DNA of 15,098 nucleotides from SVTX01 sp045653805 (GCA_045653805.1 JAZOMF010000010.1:1-15098); one strand, 5' to 3'; shown: positions 1-6,855, counted from the first letter of the stretch. Notes: generated by a model not told the origin, from the letters alone. Made by a program: numbers and translations.

Positions 1-113
1 ACGGGACGTCGAGGGCGCCGTCCCCTACGGTTTTAAACGTTTGCGAATTCATTTACCGTAGAAGGATTTTGAACAATTTCGCGATCGTAGGGGACGGCGC
101 CTCGACGTCCCGT
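1..113. repeat. Long inverted repeat (MITE- or REP-like palindrome)
   Basis: The arms at 1-29 and 86-113 are reverse complements apart from one missing C in the right arm, so the unit could form a stem of about 28 bp around a 56-nt AT-richer spacer. The arms are GC-rich (GGGACGTCGAGG, GGCGCC, GTCCCCTACGG). No open reading frame of note lies within it. The left arm begins at base 1, so the element may extend beyond the window. A related sequence recurs at 156-169 (TCCCCTGCGGTTTA against TCCCCTACGGTTTT at 21-34), which suggests a composite repeat. The form fits a small non-autonomous mobile or palindromic repeat, but that class is an inference. Confidence 0.75.
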
Positions 114-209
114 GAACGATAATTTTAAATTGACGCAACGGAAGGAGCAAGCCCCTCCCCTGCGGTTTAGGGTGTCGTACAACCCACCGACAAATCAAAA
201 TTTGAAACA

Positions 210-240
210 AAAACAGCGAAGGGTTACCCTTCGCTGTTTT
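210..240 (-). terminator. Intrinsic terminator whose loop is the stop codon of the membrane-protein gene
   Basis: The arms at 210-223 and 227-240 pair perfectly over 14 bp around a three-base loop at 224-226. Read on the minus strand, the loop is TAA, the stop codon of the upstream coding region. The descending arm ends in a run of T that continues into TGTTTC, as expected of a Rho-independent terminator for minus-strand transcription. It closes the three-gene operon that begins at 1791. Confidence 0.85.
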
Positions 241-826
241 GCGTATTTAGAGATTTAAAGAGAAACTTTTTGTTTGCCAGAAGATTAAGTCCCAGCAAAA
301 ATACGATAACACATACGGCGCTTCCGGTGCATGCGTTCATAATCGTTATTTCGGCGTTTGTCATCCCCTCGAAGGTTACAAGCATAGAGCGTTGCAGAGA
401 GAAGATTGAAACGAAGGCGTCTGCAAAGGATATATTCCGCAGTGCTATCATTTGCCCCGACGCGCTGTGTCGCGATTTGATAAGATTAATAGTTGCTAAC
501 GTGATCTTTGTAAAGGCGTAGGTTGCGATGGCTATCATGGCTATCATGTGAAATTTGTGTCCTCTGTCGCTGATGACCGAAAGAATGACCGTCACTGCAA
601 GCGGTAGGGATAGGGCTATAAGCATCCCACCCGTAAATTTGGCAGACAAGCGACTGCTTTTTTTACTTAATATCACCACGAATCGCACCACGCTTAAAAT
701 CACGAAATACAATCCGACAGCGAGAAGCCACCAGGAGTGTGTCAGCACGCCGAAAACGATGTTGTAAGCACTATATGCTACATTTGATACTAAGCTCAAT
801 ATGGCGATTTTCAGCGTTTTATCCAT
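224..826 (-). CDS. Polytopic membrane protein, unknown function
   Basis: A 200-residue hydrophobic protein that I cannot assign to a named family. About five or six membrane-spanning segments are visible, roughly residues 7-28, 31-53, 63-85, 91-113, possibly around 130-150, and 163-185. A lysine/arginine-rich stretch (KKSSRLSAKF) lies between segments 2 and 3, and the tail after residue 186 is polar. There is no signal peptide with a cleavage site. The start codon lies inside the end of the upstream TetR gene (ATGGATAA, an 8-base overlap), so translation is probably coupled and the protein is a plausible target of that regulator. A transporter-like or stress-related role would fit the pairing, but no transport motif was seen. 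Its stop codon is the loop of the terminator hairpin. Confidence 0.8.
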   Translation of the reverse strand: MDKTLKIAILSLVSNVAYSAYNIVFGVLTHSWWLLAVGLYFVILSVVRFVVILSKKSSRLSAKFTGGMLIALSLPLAVTVILSVISDRGHKFHMIAMIAIATYAFTKITLATINLIKSRHSASGQMIALRNISFADAFVSIFSLQRSMLVTFEGMTNAEITIMNACTGSAVCVIVFLLGLNLLANKKFLFKSLNTQNSEG

Positions 827-1415
827 TTATATTTCTTTCTCCCATAACGCAATCGGCGATTATCTTGGAAATTGAGTCGATCTCGTCGGAGCAATTTTTG
901 TCAAGCCATTCCATTATCACGGCAAACACGCCGGTCAAATAGAATTTCATTACGTAGGGGCGTGAGCTCTCAGGAACGTGGAAGCGGTCGAGAATGGGAT
1001 TAAAAATATGATTGAACATTCGGTCATACACCTCACCCATATTAAAGGAATTAAAGTGTCTTATAGAAACCTTGAATATTCGCTGATTTTCTTTAATGAA
1101 GGTCAGATATGGGGTAAGATATTTTTCGGTTATAAATATTAGGTCACCCTTCTCACAGCCTTCAAATTGCAAGGACATGCTCTGTTTATCAAGCTCGTAG
1201 TAAGCAAGATGCTTGTCGATGATATATCCGGTGGTTTCCTTTAGGAGATCGCAGGTATTTTCGTAGTGAAGATAGAATGTGGAGCGATTTACTCCCGCCA
1301 CAGAGCAGATCTCCTTAATGGTTATATACTCAAAGTCCTTTTTTTCAAGAAGCGTAATGAGGGCTTCGTCCATTTTTATGGCAGTATTGAAATATTTACT
1401 TTCGTTTTTGTTCAT
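819..1415 (-). CDS. TetR/AcrR-family transcriptional regulator
   Basis: A 198-residue protein with an N-terminal TetR-type helix-turn-helix: residues 30-53 read YITIKEICSVAGVNRSTFYLHYEN, matching the family pattern of T-I-x-x-I-x-x-x-A-G-V-x-x-x-T-F-Y-x-H-F. The rest is helical, as expected of a ligand-binding and dimerisation domain, and the C-terminal part (FYLTGVFAVIMEWLDKN) resembles the TetR_C_7-type domains of DhaS-like regulators. AAAGGGG lies about nine bases before the ATG. It is the middle gene of an operon, 22 bp after the small membrane-protein gene and overlapping the next gene by 8 bp. TetR proteins usually repress their own operon in the absence of a ligand. The ligand cannot be read from the sequence. 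Confidence 0.9.
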   Translation of the reverse strand: MNKNESKYFNTAIKMDEALITLLEKKDFEYITIKEICSVAGVNRSTFYLHYENTCDLLKETTGYIIDKHLAYYELDKQSMSLQFEGCEKGDLIFITEKYLTPYLTFIKENQRIFKVSIRHFNSFNMGEVYDRMFNHIFNPILDRFHVPESSRPYVMKFYLTGVFAVIMEWLDKNCSDEIDSISKIIADCVMGERNING

Positions 1416-1437
1416 AAGACGTTACCCCTTTAATAGA

Positions 1438-1791
1438 TTATTTTACTCCGCTTATCTCTTTTGCAAGCTCTACTATCTCAAAAGCGTATTTCTTTTTGCC
1501 GTTTTCAAGAATTCTTTTGTATATAGGATAGTTTACGGCACAACCGATGATTCCTATAATTCCGATAATTATTCCCAAGACCATCATGATCGTTCCGCTG
1601 CCGATGACCTGCATGGCGAGACACATTCCAGTGCCAAGCACGAGAGAGGATATGATGCCAAATGTGAACGTAAAGATCGTTGCGGGAAGCTTTGCCTTTC
1701 TGTCCAGCTTGCGAAGTGCCACTATTTTGGAGCTGTCCTTGGGAGCATACTCCTTGGCGATAGATTCTGCGTAAATTTTGTCTGTGTTCAT
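1438..1791 (-). CDS. Small two-helix membrane protein, conserved type, unknown function
   Basis: A 117-residue protein with a charged N-terminal region (residues 1-36, rich in K, D, E and R), two hydrophobic segments at about 38-60 and 67-89, and a charged C-terminal helix (90-117). Similar small proteins are widespread in clostridia; I recall some carrying the name dihydropteridine reductase, but no NAD(P)-binding motif is visible here and I do not support that name. It is the first gene of the TetR operon. The ribosome binding site is AAAGGAGA, nine bases before the ATG. The promoter lies 36-64 bp upstream. Confidence 0.8.
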   Translation of the reverse strand: MNTDKIYAESIAKEYAPKDSSKIVALRKLDRKAKLPATIFTFTFGIISSLVLGTGMCLAMQVIGSGTIMMVLGIIIGIIGIIGCAVNYPIYKRILENGKKKYAFEIVELAKEISGVK

Positions 1792-1826
1792 AGTTTTGTT
1801 CTCCTTTTGTGTTTTGTTGTGCCTAT

Positions 1827-1855
1827 ATTATATCAAGCCGCAAAGGAGAGTGGAA
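1827..1855 (-). promoter_or_regulatory. Promoter of the TetR operon
   Basis: On the minus strand TTCCAC (1850-1855) and TATAAT (1827-1832) are 17 bp apart, giving a perfect -10 and a weak -35. Transcription would start near 1820, shortly before the ribosome binding site of the first gene. The adjacent inverted repeat at 1855-1880 may be an operator. Confidence 0.7.
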
Positions 1856-1880
1856 CAACACGTTTTTGCGAAAATGTTGT
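1855..1880. promoter_or_regulatory. Candidate operator (inverted repeat) next to the TetR operon promoter
   Basis: ACAACA at 1855-1860 and TGTTGT at 1875-1880 form an inverted repeat, with a shorter TTTT/AAAA pair nested inside but offset by two bases. The left edge touches the -35 hexamer of the operon promoter, where a TetR-type repressor would interfere with RNA polymerase. The position is suggestive, but TetR operators vary too much to identify one from sequence alone. Confidence 0.4.
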
Positions 1881-1909
1881 TTTTAAAACAATTTACAGAC
1901 TCCAAAAGG

Positions 1910-1942
1910 AAAATACGAGAGATGTTTATTCTCTCGTATTTT
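1910..1942 (-). terminator. Intrinsic terminator after the cyclophilin gene
   Basis: The arms at 1910-1921 and 1931-1942 pair over 12 bp (AAAATACGAGAG with CTCTCGTATTTT) around a nine-base loop. Read on the minus strand, the stem begins nine bases after the cyclophilin stop codon and ends in a T-rich tract. Confidence 0.8.
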
Positions 1943-1950
1943 TGACATTA

Positions 1951-2451
1951 TTATTCAATAACCTCAACCTTTTCGATAACGACGGTATCAACGGGAACGT
2001 CATCGTACCAGCCGCGGCTGAAGGTTCTGGAGTTAGCTATAGAGTCGATAACCTCAAGGCCCTCGATAACCTTACCAAATCCTGCGTACTGCGCGTCAAG
2101 GTGAGGGGCATTCTGGTGCATAATGAAGAACTGGGAGGAAGCGGAGTTGGGGTCACTGGTTCTAGCCATGGAGAGAACGCCGCGAGTGTGGCGAAGGTCA
2201 TTGGACATAAAGCCGTTTGCCATAAATTCGCCCTTGATGCTTGCCGCCTTCTTCTGGTTGAAGTCTGCGTCAAAGCCGCCGCCCTGGATCATAAAGCCTT
2301 TGATTACGCGGTGGAAGATAAGTCCGGAGAAGAAATCCGACTCAACAAGGTCAAGGAAGTTCTTAACGGTTACGGGAGCCTTCTCGGGATAAAGCTCGGC
2401 GATCATTTCGCCGTGATTCTTGATTGTGAATTTGATCTTGGGATGATTCAT
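1951..2451 (-). CDS. Peptidyl-prolyl cis-trans isomerase, cyclophilin type
   Basis: A 166-residue single-domain cyclophilin, which catalyses cis-trans isomerisation of X-Pro bonds to assist protein folding. There is no signal peptide, so it should be cytoplasmic. Diagnostic stretches are IFHRVIKGFMIQGGG (45-59), carrying the catalytic arginine at 48, SSQFFIM (105-111), and HLDAQYAGFGKV (117-128). The position of the cyclosporin-contacting tryptophan of human cyclophilin A (Trp121) is His117 here, and His126 is replaced by Tyr122, as in many bacterial cyclophilins. Cyclosporin sensitivity is therefore likely to be low. The gene follows mrnC with a gap of 33 bp and is probably co-transcribed. 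AAAGGAAA precedes the ATG. Confidence 0.95.
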   Translation of the reverse strand: MNHPKIKFTIKNHGEMIAELYPEKAPVTVKNFLDLVESDFFSGLIFHRVIKGFMIQGGGFDADFNQKKAASIKGEFMANGFMSNDLRHTRGVLSMARTSDPNSASSQFFIMHQNAPHLDAQYAGFGKVIEGLEVIDSIANSRTFSRGWYDDVPVDTVVIEKVEVIE

Positions 2452-2484
2452 TTTCTTGTTTCCTTTCGAGATATGTAATGTTAA

Positions 2485-2889
2485 TTAATTTTCTTCGTTG
2501 GTTGTGTCTTTATTATCCAGACAATACGCCGCGCGGAAAAGCTCTACCATTCTCTCGCGATTATCAAGCAGGTGCAGATATCCAAAAAGAGCTTCCATTC
2601 CCGTGGCGGTTCTGTATTCTGCCATTGTTGCGCTTTTGGGCACGTTGCCGCTTGACATATTTCTGCCGCGCTTGTATATGGCAGTTTCCTCCTCGGTCAG
2701 CAGGGGGATTATGTTTTGCATCGCTTGGCACTGCGACGATGCCTTTACAAAGGCGAGAGAAGCGCGATTTAGGTTGCCCGAGCCCGATATACCAAGACCT
2801 ACCAGGTGCTCTCTTACCAAAAGCTCAATTACGCAGTCGCCGAGATAAGCCAATGCCTCGCCCGACACCTCTTTCATGTTGACGCTCAA
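2485..2889 (-). CDS. mrnC: Mini-ribonuclease III
   Basis: A 134-residue protein consisting only of an RNase III catalytic domain without a double-stranded RNA-binding domain. In Bacillus subtilis this enzyme matures the ends of 23S rRNA. Family signatures are ALAYLGDCVIELLVREHL (12-29, catalytic Asp18), KRGRN (73-77), PKSAT (84-88) and EYRTATGMEALFGYL (91-105, catalytic Glu99). The start is a TTG: GAGGAGG lies seven bases before it, whereas the in-frame ATG at 2877 would be 19 bases away. In many Firmicutes mrnC follows cysS; here it heads its own unit, with the cyclophilin gene downstream and asnS divergent. Confidence 0.93.
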   Translation of the reverse strand: MSVNMKEVSGEALAYLGDCVIELLVREHLVGLGISGSGNLNRASLAFVKASSQCQAMQNIIPLLTEEETAIYKRGRNMSSGNVPKSATMAEYRTATGMEALFGYLHLLDNRERMVELFRAAYCLDNKDTTNEEN

Positions 2890-2921
2890 AATAACTCCTC
2901 CTCATTGAAGACTATACGGCA

Positions 2922-2950
2922 ATTTTATCACATTTTTTAGGCTTTTACAA
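2922..2950 (-). promoter_or_regulatory. Promoter of mrnC
   Basis: On the minus strand TTGTAA (2945-2950) and TAAAAT (2922-2927) are separated by exactly 17 bp, with an extended -10 (TGTGATAAAAT). The same -10 region recurs in front of the nucleotidyltransferase and HIT genes. Confidence 0.75.
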
Positions 2951-3010
2951 TAGATTTATAAAAATAAACGAAAAAACTTTACCAAAAGATAAAAAAATTT
3001 AATATATCCC

Positions 3011-3039
3011 TTGATTTTTTACTGAAATAAATATATAAT
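3011..3039 (+). promoter_or_regulatory. Promoter of asnS
   Basis: TTGATT (3011-3016) and TATAAT (3034-3039) are separated by 17 bp. Transcription would start near 3046, leaving a leader of only about 36 nt. That is too short for a T-box, so asnS does not appear to be controlled by tRNA-sensing here. Confidence 0.8.
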
Positions 3040-3081
3040 AGTATTTGTATTACTATTTTTGACCCAAATGAGGATGAAAAG

Positions 3082-4476
3082 ATGAAAAGAACACTTATTA
3101 AAGACATATACGCCGATAAAGAAGCTTTCGGCGGAAAGGAAATAACTGTTGGCGGTTGGGTGAGAAACCTCCGCGACAGCAAGGCGTTTGGCTTTATCGA
3201 CCTTAACGACGGTTCTTATTTCAAGAGCGTTCAGGTCGTTTTTGAAAGAGAAAAGATAGAGAATTACGAGCTTGTGGCGGCACAGAACGTTGGTGCGGCT
3301 CTCGTTGTAACCGGTATTCTTACATTGACTCCTGAGGCAAAGCAGCCCTTTGAGCTTAAGGCTACCAAGGTCGAGATCGAGGGTACCAGTACCCCTGATT
3401 ATCCTCTTCAACCAAAGCGACACAGTGTTGAGTTCCTCCGTGAGCAGGCATATCTCCGCCCCAGAACTAACCTCTTCTCTGCGGTATTCAGAGTAAGAAG
3501 TGAGGTTGCATACGCTATCCACTCCTTCTTCAACCAGAGAGGATTTGTTTACGTTCACACCCCCATCATCACTGCAAGTGACTGTGAGGGCGCAGGCGAG
3601 ATGTTCCGCGTTACCACACTTGATATGGAGAATCCCCCCAGAACCGAGAGCGGCGAGATCGACTACTCCCAGGATTTCTTCGGCAAGAGCGCAAACCTTA
3701 CCGTTTCGGGTCAGCTTGAGGGTGAGACCTACGCTATGGCATTTGGTAACATCTACACCTTTGGACCTACATTCAGAGCAGAAAACTCAAATACCGCGCG
3801 CCACGCGGCGGAGTTCTGGATGATCGAGCCCGAGATCGCATTTGCAGATCTTAACGACGATATGGAGCTGGCTTGGGATATGATCAAGCACATCATCAAT
3901 CACGTTATGGATAACTGCCAGGCAGAGCTTCAGTTCTTCAACAGCTTTGTTGACAAGGGACTTCTTGACCGTCTCACCGCCCTCCGCGATGCAGACTACG
4001 CAAAGGTAACCTACACCGAGGCGATTGAAATTCTCGAAAAGTCTAAGGTTGACTTCAAGTTCCCTGTATATTGGGGAGTTGACCTCCAGACCGAGCACGA
4101 GAGATACCTCACCGAGCAGGTTTATAAGAAGCCTATCTTCCTTATCGACTACCCCAAGGAGATCAAGGCGTTCTATATGAGACAAAACGACGACGGCAAG
4201 ACCGTGGCTGCAATGGACCTTCTCGTTCCCGGCGTTGGAGAGATCATCGGCGGCTCCCAGGCAGAGGAAAGACTTGATATCCTTCTTAAGAGAATGGAAG
4301 AGTGCGGACTCAAGGAAGAGGACTACTGGTGGTACGTAAACCTCCGCAAGTTCGGCGGCACCAAGCACGCGGGATTCGGTCTCGGCTTTGAAAGAATTAT
4401 TATGTACCTCACAGGTGTTTCCAACATCCGTGACGTGCTTCCTTACCCCAGAACCGTAGGAAACGCAGAGTATTAA
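3082..4476 (+). CDS. asnS: Asparagine--tRNA ligase
   Basis: A 464-residue class IIb aminoacyl-tRNA synthetase that charges tRNA-Asn with asparagine in the cytoplasm using ATP. The N-terminal OB-fold anticodon-binding domain covers about 1-105 (VGGWVRNLRDSKAFGFIDLNDG). Class II motif 2 is at 226-256 (FGPTFRAENSNTARHAAEFWMIEPEIAF) and motif 3 near 431-443 (GFGLGFERIIMYLTG). The HAAEFWMIEPE pattern and the C-terminal FGLGFERI..YLTG..NIRDV.P.PR are typical of bacterial AsnRS, and the length is normal. GAGG lies about eight bases before the ATG. It has its own promoter and is followed by a strong hairpin, so it is monocistronic. Presence of AsnRS means asparaginyl-tRNA need not be made by transamidation. 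Confidence 0.98.
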   Translation: MKRTLIKDIYADKEAFGGKEITVGGWVRNLRDSKAFGFIDLNDGSYFKSVQVVFEREKIENYELVAAQNVGAALVVTGILTLTPEAKQPFELKATKVEIEGTSTPDYPLQPKRHSVEFLREQAYLRPRTNLFSAVFRVRSEVAYAIHSFFNQRGFVYVHTPIITASDCEGAGEMFRVTTLDMENPPRTESGEIDYSQDFFGKSANLTVSGQLEGETYAMAFGNIYTFGPTFRAENSNTARHAAEFWMIEPEIAFADLNDDMELAWDMIKHIINHVMDNCQAELQFFNSFVDKGLLDRLTALRDADYAKVTYTEAIEILEKSKVDFKFPVYWGVDLQTEHERYLTEQVYKKPIFLIDYPKEIKAFYMRQNDDGKTVAAMDLLVPGVGEIIGGSQAEERLDILLKRMEECGLKEEDYWWYVNLRKFGGTKHAGFGLGFERIIMYLTGVSNIRDVLPYPRTVGNAEY

Positions 4477-4488
4477 TATTGGTTTAAT

Positions 4489-4537
4489 TGAGGGGGAGGA
4501 GAAAACCTTTTGAAAAAGGGTTTTCTCCTCCCCCTTA
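4489..4537 (+). terminator. Long hairpin terminator after asnS (repeat cassette copy 1)
   Basis: A stem of about 20 bp begins 12 bases after the asnS stop. The core arms at 4492-4507 and 4519-4534 pair perfectly, and the stem extends inward through TTTT/AAAA with one G-U pair. The structure is nearly identical to the hairpin after gdhA at 8416-8463. No long T tract follows on the plus strand, so termination is inferred from position and stem strength. Confidence 0.65.
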
Positions 4538-4646
4538 GCCTGTCGTTTGCGACGGCGTAGCGATGTTTTGCTCGCAAAACTCGCCGCACAGCTTGCTGTG
4601 TGAGATCCCCCCACCTCTTTCCAAAACTTTTCGCAAAAAGAAAAAA
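4538..4646. repeat. Palindromic module within the intergenic repeat cassette
   Basis: Three short perfect hairpins lie in a row: GTCG/CGAC at 4542-4553, GTTTTGC/GCAAAAC at 4565-4580 with a TC loop, and CACAGC/GCTGTG at 4587-4600 with a TT loop. They are followed at about 4608-4646 by a tail (CCTCTTTCCAAAACTTTT, then A-rich) that also follows the gdhA hairpin at 8471-8500. The gdhA copy lacks the hairpin module, so it looks like a separable insert. No coding capacity was seen. Confidence 0.6.
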
Positions 4647-4673
4647 TCTGCTTGGATAGAGCGAATTTTTCTA

Positions 4674-4702
4674 TTGACAAGAAAGAAAATTAGTCATATA
4701 AT
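4674..4702 (+). promoter_or_regulatory. Consensus promoter of the DUF1934 gene
   Basis: TTGACA (4674-4679) and TATAAT (4697-4702) are both perfect consensus hexamers with the optimal 17-bp spacer, 32 bp before the start codon. It should be a strong constitutive sigma-A promoter. Confidence 0.88.
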
Positions 4703-4733
4703 AGTATATTATAATGAAAGAAAAGGATATGAA

Positions 4734-5315
4734 ATGATATACGAGATCAATGCTCCCAAAAGGGAGGTTTCAATTCAGATAAAGACCCTTATTATCGACG
4801 AGGAGAGTCCCGATCTTATCGTAGAGGAGCTGGAGAAAATACTGGCAAAGGCGATGAGCGAGGGTGGTCTTGGCGACGGCGAAATGATAGATGCTCTGGG
4901 TGAGGAGGCGACTGACGAGATCGAGCTTTGCACCGAGGGCTATATCGAAACCAACAGCCGCGGTCAGATCGAGATCTCTTACAGAGAAAACGAGGATGAT
5001 CCCCAGATAGCGAACACCTCAAAGATGATATTCCACCCTGCAGAGCCCTCCCTCTTTATAATGAGCAAGGAGGGAGCTATCAGCTCGGTGCTGTCATTTG
5101 AGGAGGGCAAGACCCACGTTTGTGCCTACGATACCCCCTTTATGCCTTTTAAGGTCTATGTTACCACAAACAAGCTTGACAACAGACTGCTTGAGCGAGG
5201 CAGACTCAAGCTTGACTATATTCTTAATATAAACGGCACGCCTCCCCAGCATTTTATTATTACGGTGAATCTGAAGGAAATGCCACGCGATACTATCGGA
5301 GAATTATTTAAATAA
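4734..5315 (+). CDS. DUF1934 (YwiB-like) protein
   Basis: A 193-residue soluble protein that I assign to the DUF1934/YwiB family, small calycin-like beta-barrel proteins of Firmicutes with no established function. Supporting features are the TEGYIETNSRGQIEISYRE strand pattern (68-85), MIFHPAEPSLFIMSKEG (98-114), the VYVTTNKLDNRLLERGRLKLDYILNING segment (141-168) and a terminal beta strand (HFIITVNLKE). Residues 22-64 form an acidic, probably helical insert (SPDLIVEELEKILAKAMSEGGLGDGEMIDALGEEATDE) that lengthens the N-terminal part beyond what I remember of the family. The start at 4734 is chosen because AAAGGA precedes it and because the consensus promoter lies inside the longer open frame that begins at 4563. 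Confidence 0.8.
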   Translation: MIYEINAPKREVSIQIKTLIIDEESPDLIVEELEKILAKAMSEGGLGDGEMIDALGEEATDEIELCTEGYIETNSRGQIEISYRENEDDPQIANTSKMIFHPAEPSLFIMSKEGAISSVLSFEEGKTHVCAYDTPFMPFKVYVTTNKLDNRLLERGRLKLDYILNINGTPPQHFIITVNLKEMPRDTIGELFK

Positions 5316-5320
5316 AATTT

Positions 5321-5346
5321 ATCCCCTTGCTCATTGGCAAGGGGAT
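5321..5346. terminator. Bidirectional terminator between convergent genes
   Basis: ATCCCCTTGC (5321-5330) pairs perfectly with GCAAGGGGAT (5337-5346) around a six-base loop. It lies in the 37-bp gap between the stop codons of the DUF1934 gene (plus) and the lipoprotein gene (minus). T-rich sequence follows on both strands, so it can serve both transcripts. Confidence 0.8.
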
Positions 5347-5352
5347 ATTTGA

Positions 5353-6792
5353 TTATTGATCTGCGTTTTCGTGTGTGACAACGTTTAATTTGTAGGTGTA
5401 ATTAATGTTTATATTTTCTCCGTTCATTTTAAACGATGCTTCTCCCACAAAGACTACCTCGTCAGCTACGTATCCGTAATTTCCTCGGATGGCGGTTACG
5501 GTGCATTGACCGTCGGAGGTGAGAGTGCCTTCGTCGGGTTCGATCCCGAAATAATAGATTAGCTCGTTCGCAAAAAGTGAAGCGGTGTAAGCTTTGGTAA
5601 GATTAAAGCTGATTTGCAGGCTGTTGTCCCTAAGCGAGCAATCGGTTATGGTGTCGAATGCCACATAGTATAGCCAAAGGAAGTCCTTGTATTGAGCGAG
5701 TGTAACATACGCCTCTTCTTGCGAGGTGGGGGATTTTTGCCGCCTGCCCTCCGATTCGATTATAAGCAGTTCTCCGTCGTAAGAGTGTATTGGTCGGCTT
5801 GTGGGTGCATCGTGCGCTTGTACCTCTGAGATCATATCGTACGTCAGTACACCTTGGGGTGAGGTAGAGTATGTCAGGCGATTGCTTTCGGTAAATTGAT
5901 CCTGAATTGCCCCGGTTAGTTTTACATCAAACGAACAATCAAGCACGCCGTTTTCCTCGTTGAGGTATTGGTTCATTACACTGAGAACATCCGTTGCTGC
6001 ACCGTAATCGTTTAAAAGATGGTAGCTGTTGGCGTTATCGGGGGCGGTGATCTCAAAATCATCGTAATGATATGTCTTTTTTTGAGAGAAGATGATCTGA
6101 TCATCGAGAATTGCTGAGGGGTCGTGTATTTGGATGTAAACGGTGGTGGAGAGAAGTCTTCCGTTGCTGTCAAACTGATTTACGTCACGATAACTTTTTA
6201 TGCACAGCTTGTTGTATAGTGACGATGGAATTATCCACGCAATATCGCTGTACATCTTTTCTAATTCCCCGGGCATTGCAGAATCCTGTGTCAAGGTATA
6301 GATCCCATTTGACATTTTGGGGCATTTTACATAGACTAATAAGTTTTGATCAAGCGACACGCTGTAATGGGCAAGATAAGAGCGAAATTCGTTTGTGTCC
6401 GACATTTTTGCGCGTATATTTCCTTGGTCTGAGGAAATATACATAAAATTATCTACGTGAGTAAAGCTCTCTGCATATCCTGTAATGTCGTTGCGAATTT
6501 CTTTCTTAAAATATTTAATGTTATTTTCGTCACTTTCATCGTAATAATCTTCAAACTGAATAGTATATATATCGGTTCGATCGCTGTTGGAGATTCTTAT
6601 TGATATATCATAGCTGGCGTGCTGCTTGTTGGGGTCGAGGTGTTTTTGGCTTTGTGTTATCAAATATTCTGCTCGCTCATCCTCTGACATAAATACGGTT
6701 TTGTCTATTTGGCAAGAGCAGAGCGATGTCAGCAATGCAAATAACAGAGATATGATTATGGCGCATCTTAAAAGAGCTGTTGATATTTTCAT
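5353..6792 (-). CDS. Secreted lipoprotein, unknown function, possible tandem domains
   Basis: A 479-residue predicted lipoprotein. Residues 1-26 form a signal peptide (K2, R9, hydrophobic core 10-22) ending in the lipobox LCSC with the lipidated Cys27, so the mature protein should be anchored on the outer face of the membrane. The remainder is polar, rich in beta strand, Asp, Ser and Tyr, and has no enzyme motif I recognise. Two regions look like repeats of one fold: about 58-250 (YDISIRISNSDRTDIYTIQFEDYY...FRSYLAHY) and about 285-475 (CSFDVKLTGAIQDQFTESNRLTYS...YVTLAQY), each closing with a beta segment (YHYDDFEITAP; NINYTYKLNVV). Such a layout is reminiscent of LolA/LppX-like lipoprotein folds, but this is inference. 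It is a single-gene unit with a strong promoter; AGGGAGA precedes the ATG. Confidence 0.85.
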   Translation of the reverse strand: MKISTALLRCAIIISLLFALLTSLCSCQIDKTVFMSEDERAEYLITQSQKHLDPNKQHASYDISIRISNSDRTDIYTIQFEDYYDESDENNIKYFKKEIRNDITGYAESFTHVDNFMYISSDQGNIRAKMSDTNEFRSYLAHYSVSLDQNLLVYVKCPKMSNGIYTLTQDSAMPGELEKMYSDIAWIIPSSLYNKLCIKSYRDVNQFDSNGRLLSTTVYIQIHDPSAILDDQIIFSQKKTYHYDDFEITAPDNANSYHLLNDYGAATDVLSVMNQYLNEENGVLDCSFDVKLTGAIQDQFTESNRLTYSTSPQGVLTYDMISEVQAHDAPTSRPIHSYDGELLIIESEGRRQKSPTSQEEAYVTLAQYKDFLWLYYVAFDTITDCSLRDNSLQISFNLTKAYTASLFANELIYYFGIEPDEGTLTSDGQCTVTAIRGNYGYVADEVVFVGEASFKMNGENININYTYKLNVVTHENADQ

Positions 6793-6826
6793 AAGAATGT
6801 CTCCCTTGATCTAACTTGATATAGTA

Positions 6827-6855
6827 ATTATATCATATTTATTCAAATAAGTCAA
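6827..6855 (-). promoter_or_regulatory. Promoter of the lipoprotein gene
   Basis: On the minus strand TTGACT (6850-6855) and TATAAT (6827-6832) are separated by 17 bp, with a TGA extension before the -10. The -10 is 34 bp from the start codon. Confidence 0.82.

Noticed and set aside
1438..1791. Dihydropteridine reductase function for the small membrane protein
   Set aside because: I recall this label on similar proteins, but two transmembrane helices and no nucleotide-binding motif give it no support.
1279..2478. A 399-codon open frame on the plus strand
   Set aside because: It runs antisense through the TetR, small membrane-protein and cyclophilin genes, all supported by motifs and ribosome binding sites. 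Its translation has no recognisable domain.
3040..3081. A T-box riboswitch before asnS
   Set aside because: Only about 36 nt separate the predicted transcription start and the ATG; no specifier stem or T-box sequence fits.
3787..4680. A 297-codon open frame on the minus strand
   Set aside because: It is antisense to asnS and crosses its terminator. Long antisense frames are expected in this codon usage.
4563..4733. Longer N-terminus for the DUF1934 gene
   Set aside because: The extension covers the hairpin repeat and the TTGACA-17-TATAAT promoter; the start at 4734 has a ribosome binding site.
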